A DNA stretch of 64,000 nucleotides from contig JANTUC010000008.1 of the NCBI GenBank assembly GCA_026873275.1, positions 1,488,001 through 1,552,000 on the forward strand, read 5' to 3'. How positions within the stretch are numbered: the stretch's first letter is position 1; every line of letters starts with the position of its first letter. The DNA comes from Pseudopithomyces maydicus (lineage: Eukaryota; Ascomycota; Dothideomycetes; Pleosporales; Didymosphaeriaceae). This document shows, one piece after another, positions 11,167 through 22,043 of the stretch. The notes beneath the pieces were generated by a model. The model saw only the letters and a program-made list of their open reading frames with translations, had not been told where the DNA came from and ran no database searches. The translations under genes and the position numbers were made by a program.

Positions 11167-12567
11167 TGCGGAGGAGGGTCGGTGTTGTTCACCGGAAAAG
11201 CCCCGCGAGGCTACGAGGCGAATATCAGAAAGGTAAAGGCTCACAAATTCAGTGGAAAAGGTCCAAAAAGGCCAGCGCTCAGGGGATCAGGTGCCGGTGG
11301 ACGAGTTGTGGGTATGTTATGTGAGGAGAGAGTTTGGCAGACAGTATCATTTTCTGGAAGTGATTTTGGAGTGTTTTGGCTGCGGAACGGAGCGACCAGT
11401 GGAAGGCGAGCAGTGAGAGAGATTGACAGGTCAGACCCTGCACACCTGGGCTTATCGTGCGTGCGGGTGGAGGAGGAAAGAATGCTATAGGCAGCAATGC
11501 AGGAATTGCAGGTCGTCGGCCAGATTAGCCACAGGACGCTGTCAGTCGGAAGCGGTGCGAGTGCGCGGTGGCCGAATGAGCAGGGCAATGGAGCGTGGGC
11601 AGAGAAGGCGGGCGGGCTGCAGTGCTCCCTTGTGGCCTTGATCAGAGCGAGACACGAGCAGATATTCACCTGCGTTTCACGCTGAGCTGGCGGCAACGGC
11701 GCACGTCGAGGCTCGAGAGGTTTTCCCTGCTCTGCGCGCGCCGGGTCCGATATGTGTTCGCCTACGATTAGCGGCGAGCGTCTGCCAGCGTGCAGCGCAG
11801 ACTGGAACAATCTCACCTTGCGTCGAGGACCGGGAACGTGCCCAATCGCCTCGACGCACAAAATTAGACGGCACAGGGCTGCCAGGGCCCAGGGCCTGCT
11901 GGCACCCAAGGAACAGCTGGCGGGGCTGCGATTGGTGAGTGGGCGGGGCAGCCGTCTGGCGACCCGCAGCGCGCAAGAGTCACTGAGGCCGCGACGGCGG
12001 CAACGCAACGATGAGGCTCTGCGGCGGGCGAGAGAGGGGCGGCGAGCGGGCGACGGCACAAGCAGCGGTGGGTGGTGGTGCCAGTGCTGCGGGGTGCCAC
12101 AGGACAGGACGGAACGGGACAGGATGGGATAGGATGGCTGCCGGGGTGCACGTCGTGATCATGTGACCGGCGGGTTCAGCGAGCACTGGAGCGCTGGCGG
12201 CCCTGTAGTCGAGTGGTCGAGTGGTGGCCCCAGGCCCACCTGGGCAGGGCAGTGCCGTACACACAGTAGACTACAGCCCTGGAGTACGTACGGCCACTCG
12301 TCCGTCACGTGAGGCGGGGAGGGCAGCACACCGCGCTAGCCCTATGCAGGGAAGGCGGCTTCCGCACTTCCTCCGTGGACAGATTGAACATTTGGCGAGT
12401 ACACAGCTCGAACACAGGCACAGGCACAGGCAGCAGTACCGTCAACCATACCACGCCGTCTTCAATCTCCTCCCCGCCCTCTTCTCCCCCGGTCTGCTGC
12501 CACTGCGTCCCCCCCGTAAAGCCGATCCCCGCGCCCCTGGAGCTGCGGCTGCTCCTGCACCTCCAAC
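11167..12567. other. GC-rich divergent promoter region of COPA
   Basis: 1.4 kb between the hypothetical gene (minus) and COPA (plus). It is GC-rich, with several long but arginine- and proline-rich open frames on both strands that I read as compositional noise. Just upstream of COPA there is a short CA-rich stretch near 12410-12430. It should carry the COPA promoter and 5' UTR. No other feature was supported. Confidence 0.45.
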
Positions 12568-15500
12568 ATGGCGTCCTCCCCATCCATGTTGACCAAGGCA
12601 CGTAGCTGTCTAGCTCCCCGCAACCCACCCCCAGCAGCTAACCGCCTGCAGTTCGAGTCCAAGTCTTCGCGGGCAAAGGGCATTGCCTTCCATCCCAAGA
12701 GGTACCCTCGCGCCTCATCCTCCCACCCGCGCCGCTGCTGACCGCCTCAGACCATGGATCCTCGTATCGTTGCATTCCTCCACCATCCAATTGTGGGACT
12801 ACCGCATGGGCACCCTGATAGATCGCTTCGAGGAGCACGATGGGCCAGTCCGTGGCATTGACTTCCACAAGACACAGCCATTGTAAGCTTAGGTGGCATT
12901 CCGCCCCGAGAAGCTGGCACTAAGAACTGGCAGGTTCGTCTCCGGCGGCGATGACTACAAGATCAAAGTATGGTCCTACCAGACTCGCCGATGTCTGTTT
13001 ACCCTGAGCGGCCATCTGGACTACGTCCGCACCGTCTTCTTCCACCATGAGCTGCCCTGGATATTGAGTAGCTCCGATGACCAGACTATCCGAATCTGGA
13101 ACTGGCAAAATAGGAGCCTGATATGCACCATGACGGGACACAATCACTACACCATGTGCGCCCAATTCCACCCCAAGGAGGACCTTATCGTTTCCGCGTC
13201 GCTCGACCAGTCGGTTCGCGTGTGGGATATATCAGGGCTGAGGAAGAAGCACTCGGCGCCGTCATCCACACCAATGGAGGATCACATGATGCGCGCAAAC
13301 CAGAACCAGGCCGACATGTTTGGAAACACAGACGCAGTTGTCAAATTCGTCCTCGAGGGCCACGACCGAGGCGTCAACTGGGTTGCCTTCCACCCCACAC
13401 TCCCGCTCATCGTCTCCGCAGGCGATGATAGATTGGTGAAGCTTTGGCGCATGTCCGAGACGAAGGCATGGGAGGTTGACACTTGCCGAGGCCACTTCCA
13501 GAACGCATCTGCTTGTCTTTTCCACCCGCACCAGGATCTCATACTCTCTGTTGGCGAGGACAAGACCGTGCGCGTATGGGACCTCAATCGCCGAACGTCG
13601 GTGCAATCGTTCAAGAGGGAAAATGATCGCTTCTGGGTAATTGCTGCCCATCCGGAGATCAACCTTTTCGCCGCCGGTCACGATAACGGAGTTATGGTTT
13701 TCAAACTGGAACGTGAGCGCCCAGCATCCGCCGTATACCAGAACCAGCTGTTCTACATTACTAAGGAGAAGCACGTCCGCTCCTACGATTTCCAGAAAAA
13801 CATCGAGTCTCCTTCAATGCTATCTTTGAAGAAGCTTGGCAGTGCTTGGGTCCCACCGCGAACACTTTCCTACAACCCCGCTGAGCGGTCCATACTCGTC
13901 ACTTCACCAGCGGACAATGGCACATACGAGCTCATCAGCCTTCCACGCGATGCTTCCGGCGCCGTGGAACCTACAGATACCAAGCGTGGCACTGGAAACT
14001 CAGCAGTCTTCGTCGCGCGTAACCGATTCGCAGTCTTTAACCAGTCGAACCAGCAGATTGATATAAAGGATCTATCTAACAGTACGACCAAGACAATCAA
14101 GCCCCCGCACGGTACGACAGACATTTACTTCGGCGGAACTGGCAATCTGCTCCTGATTACGCCAACCTCTGTGGTCCTTTACGATATCCAGGCCAAGAAG
14201 AACCTCGCCGAGCTTTCCGTGAACGGTGTGAAATATGTTGTGTGGTCATCCGACGGCCTTCACGTAGCTCTTCTGAGTAAACACAACGTTACCATCGCCA
14301 ACAAAAACCTGGAGCAAATAAGCACCCTTCACGAGACCATTCGCATAAAGAGTGCTACGTGGGACGACGCTGGTGTCCTTTTGTATTCTACCTTGAACCA
14401 TGTCAAGTACAGTCTGATGAACGGAGACAACGGTATCGTACGCACACTGGAGCACACCGTCTACCTTGTGAAGGTAAAGGGCCGTAACATTTACTGCCTG
14501 GACCGCGCGGCGAAGCCCAAGGTGCTACAGATCGATCCTACCGAATATCGTTTCAAGCTTGCACTGGTTAAGCGCAACTACGAGGAGATGCTCAACATCA
14601 TTAAGAATTCCAGTCTTGTTGGTCAGAGCATTATTTCTTACTTGCAGAAGAAGGGTTACCCCGAGATCGCGTTGCAGTTCGTTCAAGACCCCCAGACACG
14701 TTTTGAGCTTGCTATCGAATGCGGTAATCTGGATGTTGCAGTTGAGATGGCGAAACAGCTCGACCGTCCCAAGCTTTGGCAGCGTCTTAGCGTTGAAGCG
14801 CTGGCGCATGGTAACCACCAGGTTGTTGAGATGACCTACCAGAAACTCCGAAACTTCGATAAACTTTCCTTCCTCTATCTCTCCACGGGAGACCAAGAGA
14901 AGCTCAAGCGCATGGCGAAGATTGCCGAGCACCGCGGCGACATGACTGCTCGTTTCCAGAACGCCCTTTATCTGGGTGACGTACAGAACCGCATCGAGAT
15001 GTTCCAAGAGATCGACCTATATCCTCTGGCATATGCCACCGCAAAGGCACATGGCCTAGAGGAGCAGGCTCAGTCGATCCTAGAGGCTAGCGGCGTCTCA
15101 GAGGACCAGATCAACCTTCCGTCTATCGGAACTCCGCTGGCACCCCTGAAACCCATTGTTCCTACTCACAAGGCTAACTGGCCCACGCATGCTGCTTCCT
15201 CTTCGGTGTTCGAGAGGGCACTTGCAGGTGAGGTGGAGGGTATTGGTGCGGAAGAACCGGCAGCCAATGGCTATGGAGACGAAGATCTTCTGGGCGATGC
15301 TGAAGCACCCAGTGCTGCTGCTGAACTCGGAGGAGACGAGGACGATGATGTTGGCGGTTGGGACATGGGCGACGATGGTGAAGCTGAAGCTGAAGACGAC
15401 TTTGTTGAAGTTGAGGGTGCGGAGACTGGTGCAGGCAGCAGTGAAGCCGATCTGTGGGCCCGCAATTCACCCTTGGCAGCAGACCATGTGGCTGCAGGAT

Positions 15501-16440
15501 CTTTCGAAACCGCGATGCAACTTCTAAACCGACAAATAGGCGCCGTTAACTTCGCACCGTTAGAATGGCGCTTCGAGGAGATCTACAACGCTTCACGGAC
15601 CTTCCTTCCGGCCACACCAAACACGCCTTCGATCGTCAACTACGTACGGAGAACAGTTAACGAAACTGATTCGAGGAAAATCCTACCCATTATCCCGCGC
15701 GATCTGGAGTCAATACTGGCCAACGAATTGCCTGCTGGTAAATCCGCCATGTTGAAGAACAAGCTTGAAGATGGTGTTGCTGTTTTCAAAAGACTGTTGC
15801 AATTGTTGATCGTCAACGTTGTCTCATCGCAAGCACAACTTACAGAGGTACGTTATAGCGTTACATAGAAGGATTGAGAAGTAGTCGCTAACAAGCATCA
15901 CAGGCTAGGCAAGCAATTCACACCGCTGCACAGTATACGATTGCCATGTCTATCGAGCTGGCGCGACGAGCTCTGGTTGAGGGTGCGACCGATATTTCTG
16001 GCCTCCCAGAGGACACCAAGAAGCGAGCTCTCGAGCTTTCGGCCTACTTCACCGTTCCAGAGCTTGAAGGACCTCACAAGTCTCTCCCACTGTCGGCAGC
16101 AATGAACTTCGCGAACAAGAACAAGCAGTTGAACACAGCACTCAACTTCGCCAATGCGCTCCTTGACCGCAGCGGCAACGCCAGACTGAAGGAGCAGGCG
16201 AAGAAGATCAAGACCACAGCGGAACGTAACCCCAACGACGCCATCGAAATCGACTTTGATCAATTCGCCGACTTTGAGATTTGCGCAGCATCATTCACGC
16301 CGATATACCAGGGCAGCGCATCCGCGGCGTGCCCATACGACGGTGCTAAATACCATGCAAAGTACAAGGGCACTATTTGCAAGGTTTGCGAAGTGTGCCA
16401 AATTGGTGCTCCGGCCAGCGGTCTGAGGCTCGTAGGATGA
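12568..16440 (+). CDS. COP1: Coatomer subunit alpha (alpha-COP)
   Basis: Alpha-COP is the large scaffold of the COPI coat for Golgi-to-ER retrograde vesicles. Its N-terminal beta-propeller reads KKXX cargo tails. Five exons: 12568-12597, 12652-12701, 12751-12882, 12934-15847 and 15904-16440, giving 1220 residues, normal for the family. The first junction is a GC-AG intron (AAG|GCACGT..CTGCAG), the only one that yields the family N-terminus MLTK|FESKSSRAKGIAFHP. WD repeats run from about residue 10 to 320 (STIQLWDYRMG, GGDDYKIKVW, SDDQTIRIWNW, ASLDQSVRVWDISGL). A coatomer WD-associated region and an acidic linker follow (near residues 790-850). The Cys-rich COPI C-terminal domain ends CKVCEVCQIGAPASGLRLVG. 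All phases match and no frameshift is present. Gene name: COP1 in yeast, COPA in animals. Confidence 0.97.
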
Positions 16441-17123
16441 ATGGATAAGACGTAGTATTGTTTGGCAATGTTGATTGTAGCGTATACTTCTGGAGTCGAT
16501 CTGCATGGTTGGGTGAAGCGTAAGGGTGGTGTGGCCTGTAGGTGAGGCGCGGAAACAGGTGTAAGCGCGCCTGTAGACAAAATGTCATATGAGATAATGT
16601 TCACTACACTTTCACGATCCTGTCCCCGTCCACATGTGATTGGCTGCATCGAGCCGCGTCGATCCAGGTATGAGTAGATGTCTCTGTTGGTCCCAACATG
16701 CTCTCCGCGCCCTCATCAATTACATTGACCATCTCATGTTTGGTTAATTATTTAGTACTCCTCGTTGTTGAAATCGTTGCGTCTGGTTTGCCTATAGCTG
16801 GGTCGGCATGACTTGTATAGGTCCTTACGACGTTAATTGAAAACCATAACCATGTCTCTGTTGACTGACGTAATCACGTACACAGGCGGATGTTCAGCGG
16901 AAGCAGGGAGGGTCCACAATTTTTATTAGGCGTGACTCTGCCCCACGTTGACTCGTCCAGCCGCCGACTCATTCATCTTCAATCCACGTTCGCACCGCTG
17001 CACCCCGAGTATATCTAGGATAGAGACGTGCTGCTTCTCTATTCCAGTTCTGTGCTACGCCCGCCAAAAGTTGCATCCCAATTGAGCCCGGTACGCTTCC
17101 CTGAAGCATCCCGCTACCCCGCC
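16441..17123. other. Intergenic region COPA to TyrRS
   Basis: About 680 bp between tandem genes. It should contain the COPA 3' UTR and the tyrosyl-tRNA synthetase promoter; an AT-rich patch lies near 16740-16760. No gene or repeat was seen. Confidence 0.45.
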
Positions 17124-18593
17124 ATGGCAGACCCGGTCGCCATCCAGGACGAGATCGCCCTCCTGGAGAAGAACCTCGCCGAGATCCAGGCGCAACTGAA
17201 AGATGCAAAGGCGCGGTTACAGAAGGCACAGTCGGAGGCGGTCGATCGGTCAGGACAGCAAGAGATGAGCATGGATGACCGGCTGGCTTTGATCAAGGTC
17301 AACCTGCAGGAGGTGCTGAACCAGGAGATCATGGAGGAGGTGCTGAAGAAGGGAGAGAGCTTGAAGGTCTACTGGGGAACCGCTACAACGGGCAGACCAC
17401 ACTGCGGCTACGTACGCTATCTTGTCTGAGAGCGGTGGCCATCGTGTGCTAACAAGTCACAGTTCGTGCCCATCCTCAAGCTTGCCCAGTTCCTGCGCGC
17501 AGGCTGCCATGTCAAGATCCTGCTCGCAGATATCCACGGCTTCCTCGACAACCTCAAGGCTCCCATCGAGCTGGTCAAGTTCCGCGCCGAATACTACCGT
17601 TACGTGGTCACCGCGCTGCTCAAGGCTGTCAACGTCCCCATCAACAAGCTCGAGTTCGTCCTCGGTTCGTCCTATGAGCTGTCCCCCGACTACATGATGG
17701 ATCTGCTGCGCCTGGCCAGTATCACAAGCGAGCGCGACTCAAAGAGGGCTGGTGCCGAGGTCGTCAAGCAAACGGAGAACGCGCCGCTCAGCGGTCTCAT
17801 CTACCCGCTCATGCAAGCCCTCGACGAGCAGTACCTGGACGTCGACGTGCAATTCGGCGGTGTCGACCAGCGCAAGATCTTCGCGCTCGCGAAGGACGTC
17901 CTCCCCAAGATCGGCTACAAGGAACGCGCCCACCTGATGAACCCCATGGTGCCCGGTCTCCAGGGCGGCAAGATGAGCGCCAGCGACCCCGACTCTAAGA
18001 TCGATGTCCTGGACACCCCCGACGCCATCCGCAAGAAGCTCAAGAAGGCCTTCGCGCCCCCGAAACAGGTCGAGGAGAACGGCGTCCTCAGCTTCGTCGA
18101 GTACGTCCTGTTGCCTGCGGGCGAGCTCCAGCACGGCACACCAAAGTTCGTGGTCGAGCGGAGAGATGCCGAGCCCCTCGTCTACACCGACATCTCACAG
18201 ATGCAGGAGGACTACAGGAACGAAGTCGTAAGTCTAATTAATCCCTCCAACTCCCAATAGAACATGACGACTAATACACACCCGCAGCTCACTCCCCAAA
18301 TCCTCAAACCCGCCGTCACAGAAGCCCTCATCAAGCTTCTGGCTCCCGTCCAGGAAGCCTTCCAGGCCGACGCCCAGTGGAAGGACATCGAGCAGAAGGC
18401 GTACCCGCCGCCGCCCCCGGAGAAGAAGAAGGAGAAGAAGGTCAAGAACAAGGGCACCGGGTACCCTGGTGCGAAGAAGGTGGAGGCCAAGCCGGATGGG
18501 CATGTGGAGGGGGCGGATAAGGCGGTGGTGGATGTTGGTCTGGAGGGGGCGCGAAGGCGGTGGAGAAGTTGGGGCTGGAGGATAAGTGAGTGA
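17124..18593 (+). CDS. TYS1: Tyrosyl-tRNA synthetase, cytosolic
   Basis: This class I synthetase charges tRNA-Tyr. Exons are 17124-17411, 17463-18227 and 18288-18593; both introns are GT-AG and phase 0. The start ATG follows gccATGG at 17124. A coiled N-terminal region (ALLEKNLAEIQAQLKDAKARL) precedes the catalytic core. The HIGH-like signature is PHCGY, split by intron 1, followed by FVPILKLAQFLRAGCHVKIL. The KMSKS loop is KMSAS. Tyr/tRNA-site motifs include GLIYPLMQALD and VQFGGVDQRKIF, typical of eukaryotic/archaeal TyrRS. The tail is Lys-rich. As written, the last residues read GARRRWRSWGW and stop at 18593. Restoring one G in the G5 run at 18545-18549 gives GGAKAVEKLGLEDK and a stop at 18587-18589, which I think is the true end. 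Confidence 0.95.
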
Positions 18594-21023
18594 TTGAGAA
18601 GGGGGAGGAAGGATGGATCGATGGGATCTGTTGCAGGTAGTCCTTGGGAATTGAGGACGTCGCGATTTAGATAAGAAATAAGAGGAAAGTTTGTCATGAA
18701 ATGGCATCATTGGAGCGTCTTTTAACGACCGGTTTCTTGATTACAAGTGATGATGAATGGTGATTTTTATCAGTTCTTTGCCCGCGGGCTATTTCTCTTA
18801 TCAAAAGCACCAAAGTTTCGACTCAACCAAATCCCCTGAATCAGTAAGATACTGTACTGGAACCATTTGGCCTACACAATTACTGCACCGCTTTCTCTTC
18901 TCACAATATACAACCCTAGGTTATTGAGAACCAGACCTCCCGTTCTCCTCTCATCCCCAGTTTTCCCTGGGTCCGTCCCCCCAACGGTCGGTCTCCACCT
19001 CCGATTCCAAATGCTCTGCTCCCGCCCCATATGATTCGTGTGATTTGATCTGTTTCCATGAACTACTACGGTGGGAGCAAATGTGGTATAGCAACAAAAG
19101 TGCGCTATTTTCCTTCATTGTTTAGTTCGTTCGTCTGGAACGAATTCGAGACATGGGTGAAGTTTTCCCGTTTCGCACGATAGTATGAGTTATATCCATG
19201 TGAACAGCGTCTCGTGTTACAGTGATATGGTCACGTACCGGTCATGGTGTCATGCAGCAATGCCAGCCCTGCGAGGCATCGAGCATTGTGTCGTGCTGTG
19301 TTGTGCCGCGTCGCGGCCGTAGGCTGACTGCATTGCACGGAAACTCTGGAGCTGCAATCGGCACGGTTTATCTACAGTTTCGATAGACTTCCACTGTTCA
19401 GATGTAAAGTGGATATACATTGTCTGTCGGAGCAAAATGTGGTAGACCAAGGCTTTGCGGAGTCTGTCCGTCCTAGTCGCCTCTGTATATGCATGCCAGG
19501 ACTTATCCTTTCCTGGTCCAAATTTTGACCATGAGTTCGTTTGATTAGCTCCCTCTTGACAATGACTTTGCAATGTTCTTGAACGGTTTATATGTTTTCA
19601 CAATGGCCACAAAATATGACACCCTCGAAGTTCTCATGCACATTGGTCACTTTACACAGCTCCACGAAAGGCAATTAGACCGATGCTTCAACCCGAGATA
19701 GAGGACTGTCTTGAGCTGAACTTCCACGGAAAACAGGAAAGTCAATCTGCAATCAGGCGCAGCTCATCGGATACTGCTGCACAGAGGCCAACTCATACGT
19801 TGTGACCTATAGGCGACGACCCCGTGCTCGAGACATCGCTAAAGCATCATTCACTTCTGCACAGCCCCATTCAATTCCCGCAGAATGGCCGGTTAATGTG
19901 GTGCCAAGGTACAGCTGAGATACATGTCTGAGATGGTAACCCAAGACTGATCGTTCAGATCAATCACCGTGGTGACGAACAAGCAACGGTGGGGACCAAG
20001 CTTGCCCCTAAGGCGAAGGCCAAGCATATGCAAACGGATGTGTGTACTTCACGTAAGGATATACGTATGTGTGCGGCTTGGGCTACCGAGGTGTCGGAGC
20101 ACTGGCGTCACGCTGTTCTCAGGTGTTGAGGTTTCGTGCGAGTTATCGTTCTGACACTGGCTTGGGGTTTTACAACAGCTTCTTATGGGAATATGGTCCG
20201 CGAGATACACGCTTTGGGTACGGAGTGTGATATAGGAATAGTTAGACTGATGGCGGTGGAAACGACTGACTGCATGGATGTCATGCAAGACGCTTGGTTT
20301 GTATCTATGTGTTTTTTTACTCTGCTTCTAAAGAGATTATTATTTCAGATGAGCAGTGTGTGTGTTCACAAAGACTTCGCTAATTTCATTTCTTATATTC
20401 TAGCAATTCACCTTGTTCAAGGTGTCCCCCAGTGTCTCCCTCCAACATGGAATCATGCACGTTCACTTCGGAACAGGAAGCACCCAGCAGCAATATCGAC
20501 CATTGCTACAACCATCTATATGGGTAGGAAGTGGCTGTGTACCTGAAAGTTACTTTCAAGCCATTCTTCTTTACCGAAGTTTGCCAATGTTTACGCCGGG
20601 CTCACCCACATTCACCGGCATCCCAGCAGCCAACGGTACACTTGCATGAACAACCTTTTCACCAGCACTGCCACAAGAACGAGAGGTTAGCCCGTCGTTA
20701 CGAGCTTGGCCTTTCCCAAAGAGAGGCGTAGTGGTTTAACCCACCAATGGGACCCGGCCATACCTGCCCTGGTAGGATTTGCGCTAGGCTAAACAGCACA
20801 ATTCGGACAGGTGACGTCCAGGGTGGGAAATGACATTGCGCTCCTCCACAGTCGAGAACATTGTCACGATTGTTTGCGACATACATATAACTTGGCGATG
20901 ATCCCCGTGCAGTAGTTGGTTTTCTCATCACCCCGCTTGAGAGTTCTCGTTGCATTAGCACCCCCAGGAAGCATATCTACATACAATTTCCAGTTCCATA
21001 CGGCGCACCTCTCACACTCCAAG
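18594..21023. other. 2.4-kb gene-free stretch
   Basis: No frame here looks like protein on either strand; the longest are short and have no conserved features. A pyrimidine-rich stretch lies around 18930-19000. The final 150 bp is the likely promoter of the GPI-type gene at 21024. I saw no tRNA, inverted terminal repeats or transposase remnant. Confidence 0.45.
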
Positions 21024-21887
21024 ATGGCCTCACGTGCAGCGCTCCTTCTCTCCCTCCTCGCATCCACCACCTGCGCACAAATCACAACCTCGTACCTTCT
21101 CCCCAACAGCAGCTACGGCACCAACCGCCTCCGCTTCGTCGCCTCCGTCCTCAACGCCACAGACGAGCAAGTCACGCTCGTAGCCGAACTCGACCACCCA
21201 GAACAATACTCTGCCCTAGGTGGCTTTGGAACCGAAACATGGACGCTCGGCCCTACGTTCGTCGCGTTGTCTACCTCCGAGCTAAGGCCCCACCGCCCGA
21301 CTCGCACCTTCGACGCGGCCGACGCCAATGCGTATAGCTACCGCTGCGACGTCCCAACCAGCGGGGCGACTGCCGATTGCACGGTGTCACGCGGGCCCTC
21401 GCTCGTGGCGTACAAATGTAGGACCGGGACCCCCTCTCATACCTTCACGGAGGTGATCCAGACGGATCTGTGGACGTACAGCCTGGACGGCGAGGTCGGC
21501 ACCGAGACGATCGTGAGGACGTTCCCTGGGGCGGTGACGACGACGGGGTCGCGGACGAGGCCTGATTGGTGTCCCAAGGAGACTGATATGACGAAGTCGG
21601 ATCTGGAGCCTCTCAGCGTGCCTGAGAGCGCTAGGATAGAGACGTTTACAATGCCTAGAAGCGATTTTGGGCTGTATCGCTTTGTTATCACGGCGGGAGA
21701 GGAGAAGCTGCCGAAGGCGACGACGGGGGCGGCGGTTACCTCGGGGAGCGTGACGCCTACTGGGACGGGTAGCCAAGGGCCTGCTGAGACGAGCAGCCAG
21801 GCGTCGAATTCCGGTGGGGCTGCGCCGATGAAGACGGTGGCACCGGCGTTGGCGGGACTGGGTGCTGCGGTTGCAATGTTTTTGTGA
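21024..21887 (+). CDS. Putative GPI-anchored secreted protein
   Basis: A single exon encodes 287 residues. A signal peptide (MASRAALLLSLLASTTCAQ) is followed by an ectodomain with N-glycosylation sites (NSSY, NATD) and several Cys (YRCDVP, ADCTVS, YKCRTG, DWCPKE). A Ser/Thr/Gly-rich stalk (VTSGSVTPTGTGSQ) leads to a C-terminal hydrophobic tail (VAPALAGLGAAVAMFL) that follows a small-residue omega-like site (SNSGGAAP). This layout is characteristic of fungal GPI-anchored wall or membrane proteins. The ectodomain itself I do not recognise. It converges on the C6 factor gene with only about 155 bp between the stops. Confidence 0.82.
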   Translation: MASRAALLLSLLASTTCAQITTSYLLPNSSYGTNRLRFVASVLNATDEQVTLVAELDHPEQYSALGGFGTETWTLGPTFVALSTSELRPHRPTRTFDAADANAYSYRCDVPTSGATADCTVSRGPSLVAYKCRTGTPSHTFTEVIQTDLWTYSLDGEVGTETIVRTFPGAVTTTGSRTRPDWCPKETDMTKSDLEPLSVPESARIETFTMPRSDFGLYRFVITAGEEKLPKATTGAAVTSGSVTPTGTGSQGPAETSSQASNSGGAAPMKTVAPALAGLGAAVAMFL

Positions 21888-22043
21888 TTGGAAGGGAAAT
21901 GTTGACGACGTAATGGATAGCTATATAAGTACATGTAAACCAATTTGATACATACACACGATTCTTCCGTGTCTGGAATGTCCGCAAAAGGCATGCATGA
22001 TTCCCGATGTGAATTTCTTTGAAGAAGGAAACCGATCTCAGCA

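Noticed and set aside
11241..12059. 272-residue minus-strand frame upstream of COPA
   Set aside because: Arg/Pro/Ser/Leu-rich composition typical of GC-rich non-coding DNA, with comparable frames on the opposite strand and no motif.
18234..18710. Minus-strand frames over the TyrRS 3' end
   Set aside because: They lie antisense to well-supported TyrRS coding sequence.
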